A stretch of 64,000 nucleotides of DNA from positions 43,849,501-43,913,500 of the forward strand of contig JAYKYS010000002.1 of the NCBI GenBank assembly GCA_036924285.1. The letters run 5' to 3'. The stretch's first letter is position 1. Each line of letters begins with the position of its first letter. Source of the stretch: Asterella californica (Eukaryota; Streptophyta; Marchantiopsida; Marchantiales; Aytoniaceae). Of the stretch, positions 20,992-33,900 are shown piece after piece. The notes beneath the pieces were generated by a model, which saw only the letters and a program-made list of their open reading frames with translations, had not been told where the DNA came from and searched no databases. The translations under genes and the position numbers were made by a program.

Positions 20992-22444
20992 AAAAAGATG
21001 ATAATCTAAGTGTTGCATTGACGTTGGAATCTCATCTTGAACTCGAGCAGAAAATGTTAAGGTAGGTATTCTTGACATGTGCGAATGCAAATGATAGTTC
21101 TACTTCACACTTCACTTTGCGGGTTGGATTGTTTGACAATTTTTAACATTTGAGGGTCGTATTTCTTTCTTTCATTATTACATTTGATTTCAGATGGCAA
21201 TCCATGTGAATGGAGGTCACTTTGCTTATTCGCTGCTCGTGGACATTCACATGGATGAACGTGTTGAAACTTCCAATGTGCACAAAGTCATTGTAAGTTC
21301 TGAATCTATAACTCTCGAGAAATTATACCTTCTTTGCCAACGACACTTCCATCCTTGCAAGGAAGAGGTCAAGGTTGGCGCTTCCTTGGATTCGACCACT
21401 GGTTTCTTTTTCCAGTTCTGCCTCGCTAATGTACTGAATCCAAATTTGATAGTCTGCTAACCAAAATAACCTCAAGGAATATACATAGTGGTTTATTATG
21501 CAAGGTGGCAAGAAGGATTAGGTGATCTATTAAATCTCTAATAAATATTTCCTCTTACTGGATAGTCTGCTGGTTTGGAGTGAGGTTTCATGTGCTTTAC
21601 TTATATGATCATTTTCATGCTTAATATTTAACATACATATATATAATATTTTTCTCTTAAAATTAATCTAATATTATAGATTTTCATTATCAAATGATGA
21701 TCAGAAATTTAGTTAAGTTTAAACTAAAGAAATAAATTTAACTCTGAAGTTTGAAAACCACCATCTATCCAATCAGAGCCAGTTGCACCTCAAGAATTTC
21801 TTTCTATTAGAACTCCATGCTTGTCCAACTTTTCTTGCATAAACTCTAGGTTGCATGCATATTTCCTCTTGTTGGATAACTGGACGAAGGATGAAAAAGG
21901 TCCAAGGCTAGTGTATTGTGAAAATCTTTTATAACAAATTATCACGGTGGTTGATAGATCAAATGTACTCGACATGACCGCAAAACCAGCATGGACGATA
22001 AATACTTTAGAAGTAATATGTTCCAAATATGAGACAAATATGCAAACAATTTTTTGTCAAACAGTCACTTGCTTATAAATGTGCATATAGTTATATGGAT
22101 ATGATGTATACTTTTCAAAGTACATGTGCTCACAAGATAGCTTCTTAAGTTTAGAAATATATTCTCGTTTTGAAATTAAACTCGAGAGTTTGAGGTACAT
22201 AGATTTTCGAAAGAAGAGAGCGTTAATTCTTACTTTGGCTACAGAAATTAAAGTAAGAGTCCTGACGTAAAAGGAATTCCATGTAGATACACAATGCAAA
22301 CATATGCATATCCATATATCAATTCACGAGATAAGCTAGTGAGAGAAAATTTAACTATAACCACTATAAGGAGACAGGTCGATGGACGCTGAATTCATTC
22401 TCTCATTGTCTAATCTCATCCTTGAAATTTTGAAAGAGTGTTGA
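20992..22444 (+). other. Unassigned stretch with two exon-like segments
   Basis: An open segment at about 20992-21059 ends in AAG followed by a GTAGGT donor-like site. After an AT-rich gap, a second segment (21194-21296) starts right after TTTGATTTCAG and ends at GTCATT|GTAAGT. Phases do not match simply, because joining gives an early stop. I recognise no protein family. The rest, to 22444, is AT-rich with no convincing gene. Confidence 0.25.
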
Positions 22445-24215
22445 TGTAGGATGGGAAACATGTAGCGTACAAAAGCAAGAAGTTATTTGAGACGTAGAGC
22501 CGATGACCGACTCACGAGAAGGAATTGTTTGTAGTGATTCATTGCGTAAGAAAATGGTGGCATTATTTTGGACTTCATAAAATCCAAGTTTATACTGATA
22601 ATATTTCACACAAGTACTTTGAGACCCATTATCAGATGACGCTAAAGCAACTACGGTGGCATGATACCTTAGCGCTCATGAATGTGAAGTTAATCCACAA
22701 AGGGAGAAAAAGCAATGTGGTTTTGGATGTCTTGAGTGGCAAGAGGAATATCTACCATCGCGTTGACGGTGATAGATATTCCTCTTGCCACTCAAGACAT
22801 CCTTGACGATGGTAGATTTTGTGATCTATGATCCTAAGGAGTTAGACTTAGAGAGACGTATACGTGAAAGTTACATGGGTGATAACCAAACGAAGGAGTA
22901 CCTGGATAGCTCAAGCGAGGAGTGAAGTTGAGACATGGCTCACTCATGTTTAAGCAATCGAGTTCATGTGAGATAGATAAGACTTATGACAAAGTTGCTT
23001 AAAGAGTGTCATGGTGTTCCCTTATCAGATCATAAAGACAAAAGTTTCACTTTAGCTATGATAGCTAAAAGGTTTTATTGATCTCGCATGTAAGACGATG
23101 TTGTCCATTTTGTAACAACATGCTTAACATGTCAAACAAACCAGATTTCTTATGCGAAGAAACAAGGGTTATTTCATCTTTTGTCGATTCCAATCAGACC
23201 TTGGGAAAGCATCAGCATGGACTTCATAACTCAAATCATACAAATGCAATCTTTGTGATAGTTGATTGGTTTAGCAAAAGTGAAGTTTGCTCTGGTCTTG
23301 ATACCACAACAGCGTTCATGACTTCTCGGCTGTTCTTCGATACGTGGTGGTGTTCACATGGATTACCCCGGAGTATTATTTCAGATCGGGACTCTAAGTT
23401 CACAAGTGTCTTTTGGAAACACTTGTTCCAAGAGTTGAGGACTAAGTTAAAATTCAGTATCACTTTTGATCTTGAAACATATCGACAAACAGAACAAGTT
23501 AACTCGGTCCAAAATCAATACTTGAGGAATTATGTGAGCACGGAAAGTGATTGGACAGAGTGGCTCAGTCTTGTGGAGTATTGCTGCGCCACGAAGCATT
23601 CAACAACCGGTGATTCGTCTTTTTTGCTAGCTTACGGACGTGATCCAGAAGGACCTCTTGACTTGACTCTTGGAGAGAATTCTACATCAACACAACCAAG
23701 AACACGAAAAACATCAGCTGAAGAGTTGGTGATAGAAATGTAGGAGCACGAGGAACAAGTGCAAAAAGAACCTCGACAAAACGCAACAACGTTACACGAA
23801 GCAAGTAAACAAGCATCGGCGATAAGTGCAATTTCAAGTGAGGTGACGAAGTTTGGTTGAGTACGAAGAACTTCATCCTCCGGAGGAATAATGACAAAGT
23901 TCTCATTGAAGTTTGTATGACTCTTCGTGATTGTAAAGAATCCACATGATATTTATACCTTAGATCTTCCTCGGAATGACAGTTGCATCTGACATTCCAT
24001 GTTTTTTGAAGAAGTACTTCAAGGATGATTTGCAACCGAAGTGCAAACAGGTTCTCAAGCCTCAACCTGATTTCATTCAAGAAAATATCGGTGCAAATCA
24101 AACTGAACGGAAAAATTGATCAAATTGCACAGATACCATTTGAAAGAAGCAACTTGGGTGCTAGAGGAAGATATGAAACATGCAAGTGATGTGTTGGAAC
24201 TCTTCAAACAATAGC
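22445..24215 (+). pseudogene. Chromovirus (Ty3 with chromodomain) pol remnant
   Basis: In order on the plus strand there are RNase H text (THEKELFVVIHCVRKW from about 22515, RWHDTLALMNV), the integrase zinc-finger region (CCPFCNNM, CLTCQTN in shifted frames, 23078-23140) and the integrase core (IVDWFSKS, then SIISDRDSKFTS within 23078-23743). Chromodomain-like text (HLKEATWVLEEDMKHA) follows at about 24135-24215. Many stops and shifts are present. A chromodomain directs integration by reading histone marks in this clade. The RT and LTR on the left are not visible. Confidence 0.8.
22725..22802. repeat. 36-bp fold-back inside the chromovirus remnant
   Basis: Arms 22725-22760 and 22767-22802 are reverse complements with two mismatches, around a 6-base loop (CGTTGA). 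The left arm is normal pol sequence; the right arm is an inverted copy of it. Confidence 0.95.
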
Positions 24216-25340
24216 AATGACAACAAGTTCTACTCACATCTTTCACAACCTAAAACAAGTCAACTAGGGTCATGTTGTTCGCGACTGCGCTCAATCTTGA
24301 GACTAAGGATCGTCATAGAGAGCTACGTCTCTTCAAATGTATCCAAACTCTTTTTTTCTAATTGAACTTCGAGATGCATCCCGACAGTCCTTTGTATAGT
24401 ATTAGTAAATTTGTCTGATCTGTAACTCTTTAGCACACTCCACTCGTAGAGCCGGTTCTAACGATACCAAGCACGGTCCAAACGGAGTCTTGAGTAGAGA
24501 GTTATACCTCCCCAAACATCATCAACTTCAAGGTGCATCCTGATGTTCAACCTCCCAAAAAATCTTCAACTCTGGGATGCATCTCGAAGTTCACACCCTC
24601 TCAACAAACCCTTTAGACACAACCAAAAATCGTGGCAAAATTTGCATAATCTCTCTGCGTCTGAACTAAAATATTCCTCTTTTTGTCTTTAGAGGCTCCC
24701 CTTATATATTTTTCAGAAGCACTTCGACTAAAGACACATGTCGTCTCTACATTTTGTCACCCGTGCACATTCATGCAATCACCTGATACCCATATAGGAT
24801 ACCATATGTCATGCATACGGATTGTCACATCATCATTTTGACTAGTTGTGACACCGGTCTAGTCAGCATTGATCATGTTACTCAAGATAGCATCACATCA
24901 GCACAATATCATCATGCGTTGACTCCATGTCAACATGCACTTATACTTGTCAACGCCATGTCACCCCTCATTGCCACTTCATCCCCATGTTAGCATACTA
25001 CCATCTCATCATAAAGTATCACGTCAGCAAAAATTTGACATGTGTCAATTTTTCAGAGCACTCTTTTTGATTTTTGACGTGTCAGAAAAAGTGCCATGTC
25101 AGCACTAGGTCTATCACGTTATCATTCTGTTCTCTCGACCAATGAATCTTCAAACCTCTCTAGCTTTTCCGTCTGAGCTTCATTTGTGTCGGTTCAAGAA
25201 CCAAATTGATCTACGTAACGAGCAGTGGGCTCTTCAAATTTGCATTCAGAGCAAGTTGAGGAAAACTCCTATCCAACCTTCTCTTTCAACTTATAGTCGA
25301 TCCACGACACAACAACACTTCGTCCTGTTTGGGTAAAGTA
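24216..25340. other. Possible decayed LTR, no gene
   Basis: This region follows the chromovirus end and contains repeated phrases (GGTGCATCCTGATGTTCA, GGATGCATCTCGAAGTTCA) and GT/CA-rich stretches such as those in LTRs. Borders cannot be fixed without a second copy. Confidence 0.3.
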
Positions 25341-27100
25341 GCCTCTCACTAACATTACTTAACTTTTCTCTTTCTCCAATTTTCCTCTTTCTCCTCCTAC
25401 AACTAACATTTTCTTTCTTTCTCCTCTCTGGCAACCTCTCTTTTTTCCTCTACTTTATATACTATCCCTTTAACAAAGAATAAGATTAAAAAAATGATAT
25501 TTATCAAGAGTATGATGTGATAGTCATTACGTGATTCTGCAAAACCATTATGCTAATCTGGAGCTAAAAGTTGAACTAAAGCCAGCCCAAAATGTTAAAC
25601 TAAGCTAACACTTGCTCAGATTTGAATATTGTTGATTATATCTTTTTGTGTCTTTTTTACCACCACTACTTTCGAGAGCAATTGCTCCCTCTCTACATGT
25701 CAGATTTCAAGTGTTTTGGATAGCTTCTCTCACAGCCCTCTTGATCCTCAGACATCAAAGCATTCTGATAAAACCAAGTCGGTTTACATGCAGTATTCTC
25801 TCATTGACTTGAGAAAAATATGAGTTTTTTTTTGCTAAACTTGAGAGCCTCCGCATCGTCATTCAGCGTCCATTATGAATAATTATTGCTCCCATAGGTA
25901 ACCCTGGTCTAGGCTACATGCTCACCAAGTTTCAACTCATTTGGGTGAAATCACACAGATTGGTGATGACTACTTTTTGAGAAATAATCTCAAATATGAA
26001 ATAGATGAAATTCCGAAATTTCCTGATTGTCCCTATCCATCTGTGCCTTAACGTTCTTAGTAGATAAAAGATTCTTTTTTACCTCCAGAGTAGGTTTTTT
26101 TCTGATGTGACTTAATAATGTGAGGTAGATTCTCTTTGGACTTTAACAACTCTAGAAAGTAAAACATTTTTTCTAATGTGACTTAATAATGTGAGCTAGA
26201 TTCCCTTTGGGCTTAAAGAACTCTAGAAAGTAAAAGATTGTTTGTTACCTCCAAGGTGGATCTAAACATTCAGACAGATTTGTCTGAATGACTTGGTAAC
26301 CTCACGCGGATGCTTTTTGGATTTAACAACTCTAGAGAATAAAAAGTATTTTTTTCTCTAAAGTTGATCGAAATACTCAAACAGATCTATCTGAGATAAC
26401 CGGATAACCGGATTTTAGAAAAGAGAGAAGAATATCTTCTTGTTCTCCTAAACCCCTCTTAACTTTTGGGAACAATTGTTTGTTCTCTACAAGTGAGATT
26501 TACCTGATTTCAATAGTTGTGAAAAGTTTATCTCACAATCTACAAGAAAACCATGCTGATTGACAATAGTTATCCTTGATTGACAATAGTTATCTTTTTG
26601 AGAAGAATATAATCAAATATTATTTCATGCATTCATTCTACATCGAGATTAAAATTAATTAAACTTATATATGATTTTTTTGTTTAGATTATAGTTACTA
26701 TAGTCACGTATACTCTCACAAAAATAATTGTTCGAGCAACACTACAATAAAAAGTGAAATATTTATATATAATTAATACATGCTTGGTTTACATTACAAA
26801 TCCATACACCACACATCAAGTTGACTGATAAAATATGGATTAACGCTTCCGTTACTAATGATCAAATGAGCAAGTAAAAATTAAACAGAAACCATAGCCT
26901 TGGATCTCTAGTGGAACTTTGAAAATAAAAAATGAAAACAATTATAACAAGGCGCTACGCATGCAATACAAGGGCTATGCGTTTGCAAGATCTCACAATT
27001 TTATTTGATGAAATCTCACTTTGAAGATCGAGGCGTCCGTGGGATCCAACGACTGACAGGTTCCGACAAGAAACATTGGAATTCAAATTGGCAGGAAAGT
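25341..27100. other. AT-rich intergenic DNA with short tandem repeats
   Basis: No gene is seen. A 71-bp unit (GATGTGACTTAATAATGTGA) is repeated at 26104 and 26175, with a worn third copy at about 26290. A 24-bp unit (TTGACAATAGTTATC) is duplicated at 26557-26603. Confidence 0.7.
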
Positions 27101-27149
27101 TATCAAGTTCTTTTATATTTCAACAAGAATCAATACACATAGAGTTTGA

Positions 27150-27180
27150 TGCGCTCTATTTTCGACGAAAATAGAGCGCA
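27150..27180. repeat. Perfect 15-bp hairpin
   Basis: TGCGCTCTATTTTCG (27150-27164), a single A, then its exact reverse complement (27166-27180). Confidence 0.9.
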
Positions 27181-27524
27181 TATTCGTAGAGTTCAATTCT
27201 TCTCTAAGTTCTGCTCCCACTGGCAGTTTTTGGTGAAACGTTGTCAATGCACGTCCAAAACAATGCAACGTCCAAACGGAAGGTAGTGATTCCGTTTCCA
27301 AAAATATCAAACGACAAGATAAACACAAAACACACATACAGTTTCCTGTACGGACTTCATACTTGAAGGTTTCGGGACGGACTTCTTACTTATACTTGAT
27401 TCGCACGTTTGTTGTTTCTTCCGATAATTGGTTATGATATGGAAATTTGATTCAGATGTCGAGTGAGTTGTTCGTTGATTCCGCATGAGAGTTAGTTTTT
27501 AGAGAAGTGTACATGAGGCGTACG

Positions 27525-27720
27525 GTTAATTATTATTCTAACCCTTTCGATGAGAAGGGTTAGAATAATAATTAACTTCCTCGACAAACGGTGCAGTATG
27601 AAAATCAGGGTTTCGCACTTATACCCCCCAGGAACGCAGCAGTTCACTCTGCACTTATGGGTTCTCTCCGGATGAGTTGGCTACTCTGGGAGAGATTAAC
27701 GTTTAACATTTATTAAATAA
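27525..27720 (+). repeat. Hairpin-family copy 1 (B hairpin plus tail)
   Basis: Perfect 22-bp arms (27525-27546 and 27555-27576) enclose an 8-base loop; the inner stem is TAACCCTT/AAGGGTTA and the outer stem is AT-rich. The tail that follows has CACTTATACCCC, CACTTATGGGTTCTCTCC and ends GAGAGATTAAC, resembling the tails near 46.4 and 54.3 kb. Confidence 0.7.
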
Positions 27721-28560
27721 TTTAATGTTTTATAATAGCTTAGAAAAATAAATATTTATAACATTTATATGCATTCTGATAAGAAAAAACGAAATTCACT
27801 GTACAAGGCCGTGGGGAAGGATATTCATTCGAGGATGTTTTGTATTCGCTGGGGACCGTCACATGAGGAAATCAAAATGTATTATGCATTCAAGATTAAC
27901 TTCGGAGAATTTTTGCTCTTCTTTTCTTCTCGGAGATGATGCCAATATTATGAAGAAATTCTGTGTTAAATTATCAAGAAATTTTAAATAATATTAAGAA
28001 GAAATGATGTGTTAAATTATCAAGAAATATTGAAGTTATTTGCAGATGTTAAGTGATAACTGGGACGTTGCTTCACAAGATAGTCTCTCGCACTTATGGT
28101 TCCAGAAGCGCCGACTATCTGTTGCTGAGAGCACATACATCTTCATACTGTATGATTGTTATCGACACCCAAGTCAGCAGTAAGATCTTACGCACGGAGG
28201 AGGATAAAACCCCCGTTGATTCATTCTTCAGTGGCGAGAATTCTAGCTTAAGCGGACTGTTGTCCTTGTCGGGAGAGATCCTGTGGGATAACCAACCAAT
28301 CGCCAGACTAGTCTGTAAGACTTTACACCTTCGGGCACAATAAGCTCGTAATGACGAAGAGATTCAGCTGTTCAGGAATAGAAAGTTCCTTTGCATCAAC
28401 TGGAGAGACATAGGACTCCGTTTAAGCTTGTAGCAACCGAGGGGGTTAGATATCGTCAGTTAAGAGAGATTGATATCGTCAGTTAAGAGTTTACGAAAGT
28501 CTGAAGAATTGTTTGCTTTCTCGTCGTGATCATAATGTTGTCACCATAACTTCCGACTCG
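27721..28560. other. Intergenic, no gene recognised
   Basis: AT-rich sequence is followed by a GC-richer stretch from 28050. It holds a 20-bp motif (27799-27818) that recurs inverted at 53608-53627 and a 23-bp tandem duplication (GATATCGTCAGTTAAGAG at about 28448 and 28471). Confidence 0.5.
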
Positions 28561-28579
28561 TTGAATGCTGCAGTAAAAG

Positions 28580-28870
28580 ATCGGACGGGAGTTGAACCCC
28601 TAACCTGTCATCGTACATCTACTTTTCCTGCCTTCTTCATATATACTCAGTTCGTCTCGAATTCGGCTGCTAGTTCTAAATCTCCTATCGCTCTTTGATT
28701 ATAAGCATCCTTTTAGAAATTCAGTGGACACTTTGCTTCCAGCCAATCCTCAGTATAACTAAGGATACATGAATACCAAAGCAAGGATTGAACCTAGTAC
28801 TAATTCTCGTGTTGTAGCCGCGGATCTTTTCACCTTGCGAGCGTGATCCAGTTATAAGCAGCATTTTCGA
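28580..28870 (-). repeat. Two tRNA-like (SINE-type) fragments
   Basis: On the minus strand, GGTTCAACTCC (about 28590-28600) and GGTTCAATCCT (about 28783-28793) are B-box matches. Each lies 60-100 bp downstream of a GCTTATAA(C/T) segment resembling the start of an A-box region (about 28695 and 28855). Neither folds into a complete tRNA. Confidence 0.4.
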
Positions 28871-29107
28871 GATGCACTTTAACGAAAATTTAAAATAACC
28901 ACCACATCAAACGTCAATTCGACGTCGACACAAAATCCAAACTCTATTCTTACCCAAGCGATAACTTGGTCACACCCTCGGGTTTTGGATATCACTTGCT
29001 CGACCCTCTTTTCAGTTTTCCGGTTACAATTCTGACATGGAGTCCATGGTGCACAGATAAACAAAGTGGCAATGAGACTCCTCCTGTCATCTATCGCACA
29101 AAGCCTC

Positions 29108-29222
29108 AATTGCTTTCTCTTCAAATCTAGTTTGCAATGTGTGGGCCCCATACCTAGCCAAATCCTCTCTCCAAATCTGGTTTGCAATATCCGGACCGCA
29201 TACCTATCAAAATCCTCTGGCA
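29108..29222. repeat. About 51-bp tandem duplication
   Basis: AAATCTAGTTTGCAATGTG...AAATCCTCT is followed by AAATCTGGTTTGCAATATC...AAATCCTCT. Confidence 0.75.
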
Positions 29223-29362
29223 CTAACTATGCTCTATAATCGTTCTCGCGAGAACTATATCGATAAACCTAATACTTCTATAATGATGATAACTTTTTCT
29301 CTTATCAAGAATTCTCTAAGACTCGCACCCTCGATATTGCCCGTCGACTAACATTCGGGAGC

Positions 29363-29416
29363 ACATGGCAGAACGTCGGGCTCCATGCCAGCCGTCTGCC
29401 CGACGTTCTACCATGT
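29363..29416. repeat. 19-bp inverted repeat (hairpin)
   Basis: Arms 29363-29381 and 29398-29416 are complementary with one mismatch around a 16-base loop. The size and near-perfect stem are like a small-RNA precursor, but there is no other support. Confidence 0.8.
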
Positions 29417-29429
29417 ACAAGAGTACTTG

Positions 29430-30908
29430 GTGCATCGTACTCCATGTTGGCTCGACTTAATAAGAAATTCACACATACGGCTTTCTGTACGGGCGAGAGG
29501 AACCATGAGAGAAATAATCACCAACGTTGAATAAAGTCCACGGCATCTCTGGTCTCGGCAAACTCAAATTTTTGTACGTTACTGATAATTATCCGTACGT
29601 TGATATTTATGTTGCAACTGGACAATAGTGCTGTGTAAACCATGAAAAGGAACACCTAGGTAAAAGTTTTTAAAGTAAAAATAAGGGACAAACTACATAC
29701 GAGAAACCTACCTACATACCACACTGGATACTTGCTCAAACGCTTACTCAGACGTCTTCTCCGTATACATGTACGAGTAGTTGAGCAAGCGCGTCGCTTC
29801 CAAACAAAATTGAACAAAAAGTATCAAGATGTACGGAAGACAAGATGAACTGTAAGATATGCCGTAACCCTCTCAAATCAGCACCTCCTAGCTAGTCCTT
29901 CCTTCCGCGTACACCACTTCGGAACAGTTATCTTTAACGCAAATCTCCACGAACTATGCGGGATCATACCAAATATGAAACAAAGAAAGTTTCAAAGAAA
30001 GTTACTGTCCTGTAAGAGTGAACGGTGTTCTTGAACGACGGAATTCCTTCTCGTCATAGTTAGAAACAAACACAACAAACTATCATAAAGAACAGCAATC
30101 TCCGCACAGGTTGTGGGTGAAGCTACTACTTCTGGAGCATCTAGTAGGCGCTTAGCCTAGTTGATTCGCAGGTGAGTCTGACAGGCCCAAGACAATCATC
30201 GCAATTGGCACATCCAGACGAATGGTTAGCTCCTCACAGGATGACACGATTTCCGATGAAATTCAGAATTAATGTGCAACTCATCAAACATTGGGTCTAC
30301 AAAGAAGAAGAGTCAGGCGAATCAACTCCGATCCCAAAAGAGGGATCAATAACATTGAAAGCAGACACGACCTGAAAAATCTCCTATATACTCTTCTTCG
30401 ACAACTACACATAACTGGAGTCCACTTGGACTACATACAAAGGAACCTTACACGATTGGTCGATTCCTTCTGGGAATCTGAACAAAACAATCAACCTACA
30501 CTCTTCGTACACAATCTCCATTTCATACATACTGTCAATAAAAGGGGAATAGCCAGTGCGCTCTCTACACCCCGTTCTACAGCACAAATGCAAAATAGTT
30601 CTCTTTTTACGTTTTTTGGCAACCTACTTCTCGCATGCTTGATAAGAACCAGCGACTGAATGCGTTGCTAGCAAACCAACCCAGGTTGAATGATCACAAG
30701 ACAAGAAAAGAGAGCCAGCCACCATACACTGACAATCTATATATGAATCTAAACCTGAAGAGATTCCTAGAGCCTCAAGATTCAAGCATGGAATTCCGTA
30801 TTAGGGCCAAGACCATATCAACGGTCTACAAGAGCCAGACTGACGAAGGCTCACAGCGACTGCGTCTTCAGCTCAGTCTGATGGACTTGCCCAAATATCA
30901 TTCACATT
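29430..30908. other. Downstream flank of the nucleoporin gene
   Basis: No independent gene is seen. The last few hundred bases before 30909 would hold the 3' UTR of the minus-strand gene; I could not fix a poly(A) site. Confidence 0.4.
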
Positions 30909-33900
30909 TCAAACTGCAGTCTCTGACAGCCATGATGTGAACGCGGAGACAGCCCCTTGAAGCCTACAAGCCTTAACGTGTTCGGGTAGTGGTGCATCTA
31001 AGACTGCGTCAAAGCTTTTCAACTCCTCGGATTTATCCAAAGCCCTGGTTTCGCTTTCTGCCAACAAGAGAGTTGCTAACTCGTCCGCCATCTGCGAAAA
31101 TGCCAACCTGTTGTCACAAACGAACATCAGGGTCTTCCTCCGGTAGATACCAACAAGTATCACGGACCTAATATTCAACGTGCTTGTACTTCTAGAATTC
31201 GAAGAATCTGTAGTGAGAAGCTTTATGTAACAACGATGAACAAATCAACGTAACAAACCTAAGATCCTTTGGGGCCTTTCTCCTCCACAAACGTTCTGAC
31301 TCCTTCAGCCGGAGAAAGAAAGCCTTGCAAGCACAAGTGTGCTTCTCAAGTGTCTCCTGACAAGAAACATAAAGTCTCAGCACTCACACTTTTTCGGAGT
31401 AACTGCCTGGCCACAAAGTCCGTAAATAACGCCTCCAAACGCCAAAACACCGTAAAAACCATATGTTCCAGCACTATCTACCTATTTCCTAGAGCAGATC
31501 ATTAAGAGAGGGTGTATGTACCATCTCCTCCATTGCGTCATCTTCACTCGTCAGATGGCTCTTGAGGTTATAAAAGTCAAAGAATATTCCAGCGCCAAGC
31601 TCCCAGTTTTCCAGTTTCGTTTTGCTGTACTCAAGCTGGCTGACGAATATCCATATTGCTGAATGCTCAGCTGTCCATCAAACCACCAAAACGGAAGACA
31701 TTTAGAGTTTTACCTCACAGGCTTTCTCTTTGCTCCTGCGTTAGAGCAAGCTCACTCGATTTTCAATTAAGTAACGACAAATAAACAATCCACATTTCTT
31801 CCACAGGCGTAACCATTCTGCAGACAGCTGACTGATATCTGAACGTTCAGAAACTAGATATCGGTTTCAGCTATGTCTTCGAGCTACAAGCTTCCAACTG
31901 ACCTTGGACGGAATATGAAAACGAATGACTCAACAAAAGCACCGGGATACACAGAACAACTGATTCTCTAAGCCGCTATCACTGCATGGTGAAGAGTATA
32001 AGCGCAACTTCTCCATTGCTAGACTACTACTAAGACTACTACTACTACTAAGACTACTCTTTCCTCCTAAAAACCTTTGCATCTTTGAAATCTAATAAGT
32101 ATCAGTCAGTATAGACAGACCCGAAGCGAATGTAGTTCTAGGTACTTACCATTGACGAACATCGTGGCAGCGACAGAACTCATAAACAGGGACTGAGCGG
32201 AATGCCACTGATAACTCTTTATCAAGTGCTCAAGTTCCATCTTCAAGTCTCCCAAATAACGGAAATACACAGCCTGTCAAACAGAACCGCCACTATGGTG
32301 ACGAGGTCTAAACAAGATATTTCCCTGATATCGCACGAGTAAGGAAAGGCTTCAAAGGAAAACAAGGTACAAAAACTTAGCAAACTAAACACATCTGATC
32401 ATACCAGTGCCTCATGTAGCCACTCCGCAGGTATACCAAGTTCTTGTTGCAGGAAGGTCTGCTGCAAGGAAGAGGTGCTCCACGACTCGCAGTACTGACA
32501 CAGAATTTCTTTGATTACAATTTCATGTAAACCAGGATGTTCGACACTCGTAGGTATGTGAAGGACGACATAGATCGCCCAGTGGCAGAGCCCTGCAGCA
32601 AGGAGCTGCGCTGCGAAATTCATATGCAACTCATGCAGTTCCAGGGGCTCCAGAACACCTACGGCTTGCAGAAAACCTTGTTGATGCCAACCCAATCTGT
32701 GATCCAGTCTATCGAAAGTTGTCGAAGCTGAAGACAGCATTTTCTTGGCGTCATGAAACTTCTTATTTTTGGACACGTGCAGTAACATGAGATAGTAATT
32801 ATTGTCGTACACTTCGCTTTCATTGTCATCATTGTAGTCTCCCTCTTCCTGATACATTGGTATGGGTAACGGAAGTTTATTTTCCCCAATGAGCTCCTGA
32901 TAGGTTCTGATGATAGCAGGAAGTTCGCTATCAGGAGGTAGCTGATACCACATTATTAGTCCCAAAAACCGTTTCCAGTCAATATTGTGGTTATCAAGTG
33001 CACCCCACACATCCCCAGCAAGCAATTTGTACACATTCAGTTGTTCATCCTCTATAAGCGAGCGGTCGAGTCCTTCAGATGTCCAAACATCAAGCTGAGT
33101 GGCCATGTCGATGCGGTTAATGACCGACCCGCCTGCTTGACTGACTAAGCATGCCAAGCGGACATCGCCACGAAATGAGGCCTTCATAACAGCCGCTTCC
33201 ACTTGTCGTCCCGTCAGCAAGAAGAAGATTTCTTTCATTTCATCCTCTTCCTCCATGAGCCTCAAGTCTTCCTGCACAAGATGGCTGACGCTAGTCTGCA
33301 ACCATCTGCTGAAATCAGCTCTTCTTACGAGCAGTTCCACGTCAGGGTCAGCGGTGGCTTCACTCGCATCCTCAACCTTCGCAATTCCTGCGGATTCCTC
33401 CTGAACTCGGTCTATTCTACGGGAGGAAACCTCCTCCGCCTCCGAAAACAGTACATCACAGAGCTGCCAGACCATAACCTGATGTCGGAGCACCAGCTGA
33501 CACCCACTCGGGAGCCCTTTGACTCCATGCTGCTTGTAAATCAGATCTTCGTATCCATCACAAATCCTCGATAATTCCGCCGGACTACAAACTACATTCC
33601 TCAACTTTAAGACATCGGTACCTAAACCTTCACGATCATCCACCACCTGGCTCTTCGTCATGTGTAGAGTAAGAGGCGAGACAAACTGCAATTGAACAAG
33701 TTCCTCAACAACCTTACCCTCCTCATCTCTAACAGTGCTATCCAGAGCAACTTTCTCAATGTGAAAATTTGAGGATAAGACCAAATTCCTGCTTTCATTA
33801 GCAATAGGTGCTCCGCTGTGGACAAGCACCCCATTGGGACCCCACCCGACGCGGAAAGATCTTCCAAGGAACAAGCCCGCATCCACGATGTGGTCATAAC

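Noticed and set aside
27525..27576. Telomere-like origin of the TAACCCTT stems
   Set aside because: Only one TAACCCTT per arm, never a tandem array, and the plant repeat would be CCCTAAA; likely coincidence.
28580..28870. Functional tRNA genes
   Set aside because: B boxes are good, but acceptor and anticodon stems do not close and spacing is too long.
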